A stretch of 64,000 nt of DNA, taken from positions 248,001 to 312,000 of the forward strand of contig NZ_FZNR01000008.1 in assembly GCF_900188005.1 (NCBI RefSeq). The letters are read 5' to 3'. The stretch is from Actinoplanes regularis. Its GTDB lineage: Bacteria > Actinomycetota > Actinomycetes > Mycobacteriales > Micromonosporaceae. Below, piece after piece: positions 32,163 to 40,271 of this stretch (positions are counted from its first letter, which is position 1; every line of letters begins with the position of its first letter). The translations under genes were made by a program, and so were the position numbers. The notes under the pieces were generated by a model that made no database searches, had not been told where the DNA came from, and saw nothing but the letters and a program-made list of their open reading frames with translations.

Positions 32163-32390
32163 TCATCGCAATTTCCGAAGCCCATCCCGCCGTACGAAAA
32201 TGACCCGCCGTTCCGTCGCGTCACCGGACGGCCCCAGCACATATCCGTCGATCCACAGCCAGCCGGCATAGGTGAGGCGCTGGTCGACCCGAATCACCCG
32301 GAACGTCAATGCCCGATCGCCCGCGAACTGAACGCTCGCCGCGCCGCCGACGTGAAACACGTCCCCGGCGCGCGGCAGATCGTCGGCCAT
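32163..32390 (-). CDS. small protein, paralogue of the next gene
   Basis: 75 residues with no signal or membrane segment. The order is a start MADDLPRAGDVFHVG, core SVQFAGDRALTFRVIRVD, then YAGWLWIDGYVLGPSGDATE and a basic end (RRDGLRKLR). Predicted all-beta, resembling a small SH3-like barrel. About half its residues match the protein at 32493. No known function was recognised. Confidence 0.72.
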   Translation of the reverse strand: MADDLPRAGDVFHVGGAASVQFAGDRALTFRVIRVDQRLTYAGWLWIDGYVLGPSGDATERRVIFVRRDGLRKLR

Positions 32391-32492
32391 TGCTGCACCC
32401 CCGGCACGACATTACACAGAATGCGTAATGCGCCGACCTCGTCCACTTTCGAGGGACGGTGCGACTTTCGCCGGTCGGGGATCGCTCGATGA

Positions 32493-32771
32493 TCAGGGTC
32501 GGCCGGCGATTCGAGATCCGTTCCGCGGCGCCGACGGCCGGCTGCTCCGGATCGGGCGCAACCCGTCCTGCCGGACGAAGATCCGCCGCCGCTGCAACGC
32601 ATTCCCGGCCGGGCCGACGACGTAGCCGTCCAGCCAGATCCAGCCGTCGTAGGTGACCCGCGGGTCGAGCCGGATGATCCGGAGGGTCAGGGCCCGATCG
32701 CCGGAGAACTGGACACTCGCCTCGGCCCCGACGTGAACGACGTCGCCCGGCCGTAACACCACCTGAGGCAT
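32493..32771 (-). CDS. small protein, paralogue of the preceding gene
   Basis: 92 residues. The core repeats that of the 32163 gene: RPGDVVHVGAEASVQFSGDR, RIIRLDPRVTYDGWIWLDGY, RRIFVRQDGLRPI. It has an extra basic C-terminal tail of about 18 residues. ATG 32771 follows GGGAGGGG at the usual distance. The two genes are on the same strand, 102 bp apart, and look like a tandem duplication. Function unknown. Confidence 0.74.
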   Translation of the reverse strand: MPQVVLRPGDVVHVGAEASVQFSGDRALTLRIIRLDPRVTYDGWIWLDGYVVGPAGNALQRRRIFVRQDGLRPIRSSRPSAPRNGSRIAGRP

Positions 32772-32870
32772 GCGCCGTCCCCTCCCGCCAAAGGTCCCCA
32801 GAGAAAAATAGCTGGTGATCAATTAAATCCGGTAGCGGCATGCGCGATCTGTAATCGCGACAATGATCGG

Positions 32871-33374
32871 ATGACCATTCATTCCACCGACCCGTTCGCG
32901 GTGCCCGACGGCGACAAGTCGCCGATACGTCGTCTGCGCGGCAGGCTGGCCTCGCCGGTCACGCTCTGGACGGCACCCGGCCCGGCCGGGCTGACCGTCT
33001 CCTCGACACTGGTCGCGGACGGCGAGCCGGGCCGGATGCTCGGCCTGATCGACGAGGAGAGCGACTTCTGGGACGCCGCCTTCCGGGCCGGCCGGTTCGC
33101 GGTGACCCCGTTGACCCCGGCGGATCGCCAGCTCGCGGACAGATTCGCCGGGCTGATGCCGGCGCCGGGCGGGTTGTTCGCCACCGGGGAGTGGCGGGAG
33201 ACGCCGTACGGTCCGGTGCCGGCCCACGCCGGGACCTGGGCCGGCTGCCTGCTGGTGAGCTCGCGGCCGTGCGGGTGGGCGCTACTGGCCGAGGCGACCA
33301 TCGAGACGACCTCCTTTCCCACGGCGAGCGCGCCGCTGGTGCATTTCCGCGGCAGGTACGCCGAACTCGCCTGA
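32871..33374 (+). CDS. flavin reductase-like (FMN-binding) domain protein
   Basis: 167 residues. The flavin reductase fold: SPVTLWTAPGPAGLTVSSTL, GLIDEESDFWDAAFRAGRFA, and a C-terminal strand with PLVHFRGRYAEL. Homologues reduce FMN with NAD(P)H for partner monooxygenases. The usual GDH near the C-terminus is not seen, so activity on free flavin is uncertain. It is divergent from the small paralogues. The 165-bp gap after it (33375-33539) carries a 20-bp near-duplicate around GATCCGGCTCGG (33389, 33409). Confidence 0.75.
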   Translation: MTIHSTDPFAVPDGDKSPIRRLRGRLASPVTLWTAPGPAGLTVSSTLVADGEPGRMLGLIDEESDFWDAAFRAGRFAVTPLTPADRQLADRFAGLMPAPGGLFATGEWRETPYGPVPAHAGTWAGCLLVSSRPCGWALLAEATIETTSFPTASAPLVHFRGRYAELA

Positions 33375-33539
33375 CGACTTCGGTGCCGGATCCGGCTCGG
33401 TAACCGCCGATCCGGCTCGGCGACCGCTGAGCGCAGTCAAACCGCCACTCAGCGCAGGCGCGAACCGGCAACCCGGGACCGGGGGCATTCCTTCGTACGG
33501 TGCCGGAAAGTCCGCCCCGCCAATGAAGGTGGTGAAACC

Positions 33540-33896
33540 GTGCCGGCCACCCCCGAGAGATATCTCGAGGTGCAGAACTCCGACGAATTCGGTCGACTGC
33601 GCCGAACCCTTCGCAACTTCATCTTCCCGACGACGATCGCGTTCATCCTCTGGTACGCCCTGTACGTCCTGCTCTCCGCGTACGCGCGGGATTTCATGGC
33701 CATCAAGCTGGTCGGCAACATCAACATCGCCCTGGTCCTCGGCCTGCTCCAGTTCGTCTCGACGTTCGTGATCGCCTGGTACTACTCGCGGTTCGCCGCG
33801 CAGAAGATCGACCCGCTCGCGGACGACATCTACAACGAGATCGAGGGTGACCGCCGCCCGGCCGACACCGCCTCGACGGACGGGGGCGTCCTCTGA
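33540..33896 (+). CDS. DUF485 membrane protein, symporter partner
   Basis: 118 residues. Two membrane helices (IFPTTIAFILWYALYVLLSA and LVLGLLQFVSTFVIAWYY) and the LAxxxYNEIE end typical of DUF485 proteins, which are almost always encoded next to ActP-type symporters. It may assist folding or activity of the transporter. GTG 33540; the stop overlaps the symporter start by one base. Confidence 0.92.
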   Translation: MPATPERYLEVQNSDEFGRLRRTLRNFIFPTTIAFILWYALYVLLSAYARDFMAIKLVGNINIALVLGLLQFVSTFVIAWYYSRFAAQKIDPLADDIYNEIEGDRRPADTASTDGGVL

Positions 33897-35572
33897 TGCC
33901 GGTAAACCTGCTCGCGGCCGAGTCCTCGGCCAGCACCTCGCGCACGCTGACCATCACGCTCTTCCTGGTCTTCGTGGCCATCACGCTGGGCATCACCATC
34001 TGGGCGAGCCGGCAGACGAAGACCGCCACCGACTTCTACGCCGGTGGCCGGCAGTTCTCCGGCTTCCAGAACGGCATGGCGATCGGCGGCGACTACATGT
34101 CCGCCGCCTCGTTCCTCGGCATCGCCGGCCTGATCGCGCTCTACGGCTACGACGGCTTCCTCTACTCGATCGGCTTCCTGGTCGCCTGGCTGGTGGCGCT
34201 GCTGCTGGTCGCCGAGTTCCTGCGCAACTCCGGCCGCTACACGATGGCCGACGTGCTCGCTTTCCGGATGCGTCAGCGTCCGGTGCGGATGGCTGCCTCG
34301 GTCTCCACCGTGGTGGTCTCGATCTTCTACCTGATCGCCCAGATGGTCGGCGCCGGCGCGCTGGTCTCGCTCCTGCTCGGGATCACCGCGGACCAGACGT
34401 TCCTGGGCATGGACGCGGACACCGCCAAGGTCTTCACGATCATCCTGGTCGGTGCGCTGATGATCGTGTACGTCGTGGTCGGCGGCATGAAGGGCACCAC
34501 CTACGTGCAGATCGTCAAGGCGTTCATGCTGATGACCGGCGCCCTGGTGATGACCCTGATGGTGCTGGCGCACTACAAGTTCAACCTGTCGACGTTGCTG
34601 GGTGACGCCGCCGCGCAGTCCGGCAAGGGGGCCGCGTTCCTCGAACCGGGTCTCCGGTACGGCGTGGAGACCGCCGGCGACGCGACGAAGACCTTCTACA
34701 GCAAGATGGACCTGCTCTCGCTGGGTCTCGCGCTGGTCCTCGGCACGGCCGGCCTGCCGCACATCCTGACCCGGTTCTACACCGTGCCGACGGCCCGGAT
34801 CGCCCGCAAGAGCGTGCTCTGGGCGATCGGCATCATCGGCACCTTCTACCTGTTCACCCTGGCCCTCGGCTTCGGTGCGGCGGCCCTGGTGGGCGGCAAG
34901 GCGATCACCGCGCAGGACAAGGCCGGCAACACCGCCGCGCCGCAGCTGGCACAGAAGCTCGGCATCGACTACCTGGGCGGCGACACCGGCGGCTCGATCC
35001 TGCTGGCGATCATCGCGGCGGTCGCCTTCGCCACCATCCTGGCCGTGGTGGCCGGTCTGACCCTGGCGTCCTCGTCCAGCACCGCGCACGACTTCTACGC
35101 CAACGTGATCAAGCGGGGCAACGCGTCCGAGCGGGACGAGGTCCGGGTCGCCCGGTTCGCCGCCCTGGTGATCGGCGCGATCGCGATCGGGCTGTCGATC
35201 TTCGCGCAGAGCCTGAACGTGGCGTTCCTCGTGGCGCTCGCGTTCGCGGTGGCCGCGTCGGCGAACCTGCCGGCGATCCTCTACAGCCTCTTCTGGCGCC
35301 GGTTCAACACCTCGGGCGCGGTCTGGGGTATCTACGGTGGCCTGCTGAGCGCGGTGGTCCTGGTGTTCTTCTCGCCGGTGGTGTCCGGTTCGGCCACCGC
35401 GATGTTCCCGGCGCACGACTGGCACTGGTTCCCGCTCTCCAACCCGGGCATCATCTCGATCCCGCTGGGCTTCTTCTTCGGCTGGCTGGGCACCGTGCTC
35501 AGCTCGGAGAAGGACGTCGAGAAATACGCCGAGCTGGAGGTCCGGTCGCTGACCGGGCACGGCGCGCACTGA
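33896..35572 (+). CDS. cation/acetate symporter, SSS family (ActP/MctC-like)
   Basis: 558 residues, 13 membrane helices. TATDFYAGGRQFSGFQNGMA, GGDYMSAASFLGIAGLIALY, GGMKGTTYVQIVKAFM, TAGLPHILTRFYTVP and AGLTLASSSSTAHDFYANV are standard ActP signatures. It imports acetate or other monocarboxylates. The DUF485 gene upstream is translationally coupled. It is a clear paralogue of the symporter at 29700, and the two loci lie 2.5 kb apart on the same strand. Confidence 0.95.
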   Translation: MPVNLLAAESSASTSRTLTITLFLVFVAITLGITIWASRQTKTATDFYAGGRQFSGFQNGMAIGGDYMSAASFLGIAGLIALYGYDGFLYSIGFLVAWLVALLLVAEFLRNSGRYTMADVLAFRMRQRPVRMAASVSTVVVSIFYLIAQMVGAGALVSLLLGITADQTFLGMDADTAKVFTIILVGALMIVYVVVGGMKGTTYVQIVKAFMLMTGALVMTLMVLAHYKFNLSTLLGDAAAQSGKGAAFLEPGLRYGVETAGDATKTFYSKMDLLSLGLALVLGTAGLPHILTRFYTVPTARIARKSVLWAIGIIGTFYLFTLALGFGAAALVGGKAITAQDKAGNTAAPQLAQKLGIDYLGGDTGGSILLAIIAAVAFATILAVVAGLTLASSSSTAHDFYANVIKRGNASERDEVRVARFAALVIGAIAIGLSIFAQSLNVAFLVALAFAVAASANLPAILYSLFWRRFNTSGAVWGIYGGLLSAVVLVFFSPVVSGSATAMFPAHDWHWFPLSNPGIISIPLGFFFGWLGTVLSSEKDVEKYAELEVRSLTGHGAH

Positions 35573-35641
35573 TCCTTACCGCACCGCCCGGGCCGGCGTC
35601 GTCGCCGCGCCGGTCCGGGCCCGGCCTCGTCGCACGTCATG

Positions 35642-35721
35642 CCCCGTCCGGTACCGGGTCATCGCACGTCATACCCCGTCCGGTACCGGGTCATCGCCCG
35701 GCCCGCCCCGTCCGGTACCGG
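35642..35721. repeat. three 32-bp direct repeats upstream of the LCP gene
   Basis: CCCCGTCCGGTACCGG starts at 35642, 35674 and 35706, exactly 32 bp apart, with partly conserved spacer (GTCATCGCACGTCATA). The core CCGGTACCGG is a 10-bp palindrome. The repeats fill part of the 221-bp gap between the symporter and LCP genes and may be an operator array or simple tandem expansion. Confidence 0.75.
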
Positions 35722-35793
35722 AGAAGCTCCCACGTTCGTGCCGAACCGGGTCGCACACCCGGATCGCTGGTCTTTTCGACCTAATGTGGTCTC

Positions 35794-36939
35794 ATGTCTG
35801 CGACCACCTCTCCCAGCGGCAATCCCTCCGGACGGGCCTCCGTCCCGCCGTACGGGTCGGCTTCCGGCCGCCCCGCGGGACGCCCGGTGTCCCCGGGTGG
35901 TCCGGGTGAACGAGGGCACTCCTACAAGGGCGGCCGCCCGCGGATCCGTCCGCGCTGGGGCCGCATCGCTCTGATCGCCGGCGGCGTGGTGCTGATCCTC
36001 GCCCTGGCCGGCGGCTTCTTCGCGGTCAACTACGTCAACGGGATCGACGACGATCTCAAGCGCACCAACGCCTTCTCCGGCCTCTCCGAGGACCGGCCGG
36101 CCAAGACGGTGAAGGGCGCGTTCAACATCCTGCTGGTCGGCAGCGACTCCCGGGATCCGGACACCAAGGACGACGAGGCCAACGCCTGGCGCGCGGACAC
36201 GCTGATGATCATGCATGTGCCCGCCGACCACAAGAACGCGCAGATCGTCTCGATCCCGCGCGACCTGTGGGTGGTCGTGCCGAGCAGCAACGACGCGCCC
36301 TGCAGCTCCGGTTCCCGCGCCAAGATCAACGCATCGTTCGCCTTCGGTGGCCTGCCCCGCGCGGTCCACACCGTCGAGTGCCTGACCGACGTGCACATCG
36401 ACCACGTGATGGCGGTCGACTTCGGCGGCTTCAAAGAGGTCACCGACGCCTTGGGCGGTGTCGACCTGAAGGTCGACCAGAGCATCACGTCGATCCACCC
36501 GCCGCACCGCGTGTTCAAAAAGGGCATGATGCACATGGACGGCGCCCAGGCCCTGGACTGGGTGCGTCAGCGCAAGCAGTTCCCCCGCGGCGACTTCGCC
36601 CGGATGCAGCACCAGCAGGAGTTCCTCAAGGCGCTGATGGACAAGGCGGCCAGCAGCGGCACCCTGACCAGCCCGGGCAAGCTCGACGACTTCCTCGACG
36701 CGGTGGCCAAGGCGGTCACCGTCGACCAGGACTTCTCGCTCAAGGACATGGTTCTGCAGTTCCGTAACCTGCGCGGCGACAACCTGACGTTCCTGACCAG
36801 CCCGAACAAGGGCAGCGAGACGATCGCCGGGCAGTCCGTGGTGGTCTCCGACCGGGAGAAGGCGCTGGCGCTCTACGAGGCGATGGCCGCCGACAAGATG
36901 AACGAGTGGATGGCGGCGAACCCGGTCAAGAAATCCTAG
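35794..36939 (+). CDS. LytR-CpsA-Psr (LCP) family cell-wall glycopolymer ligase
   Basis: 381 residues. A Pro/Gly-rich basic cytoplasmic part (1-65), one membrane segment (GRIALIAGGVVLILALAGGF) and an outside LCP domain: NILLVGSDSRDPD, RADTLMIMHVPAD, QIVSIPRDLWVVVP, DFGGFKEVTDALGGVDL and DWVRQRKQFPRGDFARMQHQ. These include the conserved Asp and Arg residues that bind polyprenyl pyrophosphate. It attaches polysaccharide or teichoic-type polymers to peptidoglycan or mycolyl-arabinogalactan analogues. Confidence 0.94.
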   Translation: MSATTSPSGNPSGRASVPPYGSASGRPAGRPVSPGGPGERGHSYKGGRPRIRPRWGRIALIAGGVVLILALAGGFFAVNYVNGIDDDLKRTNAFSGLSEDRPAKTVKGAFNILLVGSDSRDPDTKDDEANAWRADTLMIMHVPADHKNAQIVSIPRDLWVVVPSSNDAPCSSGSRAKINASFAFGGLPRAVHTVECLTDVHIDHVMAVDFGGFKEVTDALGGVDLKVDQSITSIHPPHRVFKKGMMHMDGAQALDWVRQRKQFPRGDFARMQHQQEFLKALMDKAASSGTLTSPGKLDDFLDAVAKAVTVDQDFSLKDMVLQFRNLRGDNLTFLTSPNKGSETIAGQSVVVSDREKALALYEAMAADKMNEWMAANPVKKS

Positions 36940-36966
36940 GACGGCACCGCGCCGTACGCTGGAGGC

Positions 36967-37302
36967 GTGTTCGGACCTCAGGTACCCAGCGTGACCCCGG
37001 ATCAGGTCGATCCCGCCGCCTACCTCCTCGACGTGCGTGAGCCGGACGAGTGGACCGCCGGCCACGCGCCCGGCGCTCACCACGTGCCGATGATGGAGGT
37101 GCCGGCCCGGATGGCCGAGGTGCCCACCGACGGCGAGGTCGTGGTGATCTGCCGGGCCGGCGGCCGCTCCGGCCAGGTGGTGGCCTATCTGTTGAACAAC
37201 GGCTGGGACAACGTGCGCAACCTCGACGGCGGGATGAAGTCCTGGGCGGCGGCCGGCCGGGACGTGGTCAGCGAGGACGGGCAACCGGCCCGGGTGTTGT
37301 GA
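36967..37302 (+). CDS. single-domain rhodanese-like protein
   Basis: 111 residues. DPAAYLLDVREPDEWTAGHA and the active-site loop VVICRAGGRSGQVVAYL with the persulfide-carrying Cys. Sulfur transfer or redox role in the cytosol. GTG 36967; its stop overlaps the next gene's GTG, so the two are coupled. Confidence 0.92.
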   Translation: MFGPQVPSVTPDQVDPAAYLLDVREPDEWTAGHAPGAHHVPMMEVPARMAEVPTDGEVVVICRAGGRSGQVVAYLLNNGWDNVRNLDGGMKSWAAAGRDVVSEDGQPARVL

Positions 37303-38087
37303 ACGGCTATCGACCCCTCGTCTTCGCCCATCGTGGGGGCGCGGACGCGCTGCCCGAGCACACGCTCGGGGCGTACCTGCGCGCTCTGGAGGAGGGTGTC
37401 GACGGCCTGGAGTGCGACGTCCGGCTGACCCGCGACGGGCACCTAGTCTGCTTCCACGACCGCAAGCTGAGTCGTACCAGCAACGGCAAGGGCCTGGTCA
37501 GCCGGCGCACCCTGGCCGAGCTCGACGAGTTCAACTACGGCTCCTGGCACCCCCGCTACCCGGCGGACGAGGAGCTGCCCGACCTGAGCCGGCTGCTCAC
37601 GCTGGAACGGCTGCTGGAGGCGGTCCGGGACTGCGGCCGCCCGGTCCGGCTGCTGGTCGAGACGAAGCATCCCTCCCGGCACGGCGCCGAGGTGGAGCGC
37701 CGGCTGGTCCGGATGCTGCGCCGGTTCGGGCTGGCCGAGCCGAAGCCGGACGACCTCGTACAGGTGACCGTGATGTCCTTCGCGGCGCTCGCGCTGCGCC
37801 GGATCCGCGCGCAGGCACCCGGCGTGCCCACCGCCTACCTGATGGATCTCCTGCCGCCCATGGCCGGCAAGGGCCGGCTGCCGTTCGGAGCCCGAATCGC
37901 CGGGCCCGGCGTCGAACTGGTCCGTAACCGGCCCGGCTTGCTGCCCGCGATGCGGGCGGCCGGCCATCAGACGTACGTCTGGACCGTCAACGAGCCGGAC
38001 GACCTGGAACTGGTGCTTCAGCACCAGGTGGACGGCGTGATCAGCGACCGGCCCAAGTTCGTCCTGGACCGCCTGGCACAGATGTGA
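37299..38087 (+). CDS. glycerophosphodiester phosphodiesterase
   Basis: 262 residues, no signal peptide. FAHRGGADALPEHTLGAYL and GLECDVRLTRDGHLVCFHD carry the catalytic His pair and metal-binding acidic residues of the GDPD family. VETKHPSRHGAEVERRLV and YVWTVNEPDDLELVL complete the TIM barrel. It hydrolyses glycerophosphodiesters to glycerol-3-phosphate and an alcohol. GTG 37299 overlaps the rhodanese stop. Confidence 0.93.
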   Translation: MNGYRPLVFAHRGGADALPEHTLGAYLRALEEGVDGLECDVRLTRDGHLVCFHDRKLSRTSNGKGLVSRRTLAELDEFNYGSWHPRYPADEELPDLSRLLTLERLLEAVRDCGRPVRLLVETKHPSRHGAEVERRLVRMLRRFGLAEPKPDDLVQVTVMSFAALALRRIRAQAPGVPTAYLMDLLPPMAGKGRLPFGARIAGPGVELVRNRPGLLPAMRAAGHQTYVWTVNEPDDLELVLQHQVDGVISDRPKFVLDRLAQM

Positions 38088-38136
38088 CTGCGGACACATC
38101 TGCCCAAAACGTGAGCGGCGAGGCAGACTCGCAGGC

Positions 38137-39282
38137 ATGCCGGACCGTCCCGACTACCCAGCACTGACCCGGGGTCAGCTCGCGGTTCTCGACCGCGTCA
38201 ACGCCGGCGAGTCCGGCCTGCCCGTATTGCAGCGACTGGTCCGCCTGGCCCAAGACGTGCTCGGCGCCGACGGGGCCGGTTTCGCGGAGTACGTGGCCGG
38301 CCAGGGCCGGATCATCGCGGCCACCGGGGTGTGCGAGCCGGCCGTCGGCCGTCGCCTCTCGCTTGCTCCGCTGGAGTCGGTGGACGACGAGTTCGCCCGG
38401 CTGGTCGAGGGCGGCGACCCGGGGCACATGTCGGGTGCCCGGTGCGTGGCCGGGGACACGGTCGCCGGCTCGCTGCACGTCTACTTCGGGGGCGCCGGTG
38501 AGCCCGGGACGGAGCATCACGCCGTACTGGAGCTGCTGGCCGGCGAGATCGGCCGCCTCTATCGCCTCGGCACCGGGCTGCCGGTGCATCCGGCGGCGAC
38601 GGAGCAGGCCGATCGCGACCTCTGGGTGGCGGTCACCAGCCACGAGCTGCGCACTCCGGTCACGGTGATCAAGGGGTACGCGGACACCCTCACCAACCAC
38701 TGGGAGACGCTCGGCGATCCGGGACGCAGGGAGGCGGTCCGGGTGATCGGCAACCGGGCGGGCGAGCTGGCCCGGCTGGTCGACCGGCTGCTCGCCGCGG
38801 CCAGTGACGGGGTGCTCCGCTCGTCCCCGGCGGGACCGTTCGACCTGGTCGAGGCGCTGCGCGAGGCGGCCGATGAACTGCCGGCCGACCTGCGGCGCCG
38901 GTTGCGGCTCGTCCAGCTGCCGGAGGGCCTGCCGAAGGCGTACGGAAACCGCGATTCGATCGCCACCATCCTCACCGAGCTGACCACGAACGCCGAGAAG
39001 TACTCGCCGGCGGAGAGCACGGTCGAGCTGTGCGTGGGGGTGCAGGACGACACGCTGCGGTTCCGGGTCTCGGATCGGGGCACTGGCATCGCACCCGAGC
39101 ACGTCGAGCTCGCCTTCGAGCGGTACTGGCAGGCCGAGGGCGGCGACCGGCACCACCATCCCGGCGCCGGCCTGGGCCTCTACCTGGTCCGGCAGATGGT
39201 GGAACGCCAGCACGGGTGGGTGTCGCTGCGTCCGAGGGAGGGCGGCGGGACGGTGGCCGAGGTGCGCCTGCGCCGTGCGTGA
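38137..39282 (+). CDS. cytoplasmic GAF-type sensor histidine kinase
   Basis: 381 residues, no membrane segment. Residues about 20-150 form a GAF-like domain (LVRLAQDVLGADGAGFAEYV). The HisKA has phospho-acceptor in VTSHELRTPVTVIKGYADTL, then ATPase boxes ELTTNAEKYSPAES, VSDRGTGIAPEHVELAF and HHHPGAGLGLYLVRQMV. No response regulator is adjacent. Likely senses an intracellular ligand or redox state. Confidence 0.9.
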   Translation: MPDRPDYPALTRGQLAVLDRVNAGESGLPVLQRLVRLAQDVLGADGAGFAEYVAGQGRIIAATGVCEPAVGRRLSLAPLESVDDEFARLVEGGDPGHMSGARCVAGDTVAGSLHVYFGGAGEPGTEHHAVLELLAGEIGRLYRLGTGLPVHPAATEQADRDLWVAVTSHELRTPVTVIKGYADTLTNHWETLGDPGRREAVRVIGNRAGELARLVDRLLAAASDGVLRSSPAGPFDLVEALREAADELPADLRRRLRLVQLPEGLPKAYGNRDSIATILTELTTNAEKYSPAESTVELCVGVQDDTLRFRVSDRGTGIAPEHVELAFERYWQAEGGDRHHHPGAGLGLYLVRQMVERQHGWVSLRPREGGGTVAEVRLRRA

Positions 39283-39341
39283 CACCGACACGGTGGCCCG
39301 CGTCACCGCTTTCCGGGTGACACCCCCTAGGCTGGTCCCTC

Positions 39342-40217
39342 GTGAGCAAGCGTCGTAAATCCCGCGAATCTGAGCCGAAGACCAAGGTGCGCGACATCTT
39401 CGTCGCCCGCCCGTTCGAGGGTCTGGCCGACGAGCCCGAATGGATCGCGCTGCGCGAGCTGGTCCCGGCCGCCTCCGCGCCGCTGACCCTGAAGCCGGAG
39501 ATCATCGCGGAGTACGGCGACCGCCCGGTCACCCTCTCGACGGTCCTGCCGATGGCCTGGCCGGCCATGTCGCGCCGGGACGGCGAGGTCTTCATCGGTC
39601 TGCAGCGGCACGTGCAGTCCGGTGACGTCTCCCGTGACCTGGCGGTGGCGATCCTCGCCGGGCTGCAGACCACCCCCGGCGAGCCGGTCTCGGTGCCGGG
39701 GCTGCCCGGCGAGGGCCCGCGCCTGCAGGACATCCTGGCGGACGGCCCGCTCGAGATCACCATGCGGGACGGCTTCGAGTACTGGCTCGACAACGACCAG
39801 CTGCAGGACGCCAATGTCAAGGCGTCGCTGGAGCGAGCGAACGCCTCGATCTACCCGACCGTGCGCCTGACCTCGGCGAAGGCCGCGTACTGGTGCCGGA
39901 TCGCACCGGACAAGGGCCACGTCCGCTGGGTGCTCGGCGAGGACGAGGACCGGGCGCTGGACACGCTTGCCCGGCTCTCCGCCGCCGGCGAGCTGCTGCT
40001 GCGCGAGGAGACCAAGTTCGCCGGCATGTTCCGGGCGCACGGGCTGCTGGTCCCGGTCTGGGACATCCCCGGCGAACCCGAGGCGGGCGACTGGGAGGCG
40101 CCGCTGGCCGATTTCGCCAAGCGGTACCAGGACACCCTCGCGATCACCGAGCCCCTCGACGCCGCCGCCCGGCGCGCCCGGCAGGGCCTGATCGGCCGCC
40201 AGCTGACGCTCCGCTGA
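39342..40217 (+). CDS. DUF5926 family protein
   Basis: 291 residues, soluble. The basic start MSKRRKSRESEPKTKVRDIF, then PFEGLADEPEWIALRELVPA and VTLSTVLPMAWPAM, are characteristic of a protein family conserved across actinobacteria but of unknown function. No catalytic motif could be seen. GTG 39342 is the only plausible start. It ends against a strong bidirectional hairpin. Confidence 0.85.
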   Translation: MSKRRKSRESEPKTKVRDIFVARPFEGLADEPEWIALRELVPAASAPLTLKPEIIAEYGDRPVTLSTVLPMAWPAMSRRDGEVFIGLQRHVQSGDVSRDLAVAILAGLQTTPGEPVSVPGLPGEGPRLQDILADGPLEITMRDGFEYWLDNDQLQDANVKASLERANASIYPTVRLTSAKAAYWCRIAPDKGHVRWVLGEDEDRALDTLARLSAAGELLLREETKFAGMFRAHGLLVPVWDIPGEPEAGDWEAPLADFAKRYQDTLAITEPLDAAARRARQGLIGRQLTLR

Positions 40218-40230
40218 GCGCTCTGACGCC

Positions 40231-40271
40231 GGCCCCGGTCCTCTGACACCCGCTGTCAGCGAGCCGGGGCC
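40231..40271. terminator. bidirectional terminator between DUF5926 gene and arcA
   Basis: Outer arms GGCCCCGG (40231-40238) and CCGGGGCC (40264-40271) enclose an inner CTGACA/TGTCAG stem (40243-40248/40254-40259). It overlaps the last codons of arcA. Confidence 0.75.

Noticed and set aside
33830..35569. A 579-residue minus-strand frame opposite the second symporter.
   Set aside because: Composition only of charged/His-rich shadow sequence; the plus strand has full symporter motifs.
35642..35721. A CRISPR array.
   Set aside because: The 'spacers' are about 16 bp, partly the same as each other, and no cas gene is near. It is a tandem repeat.
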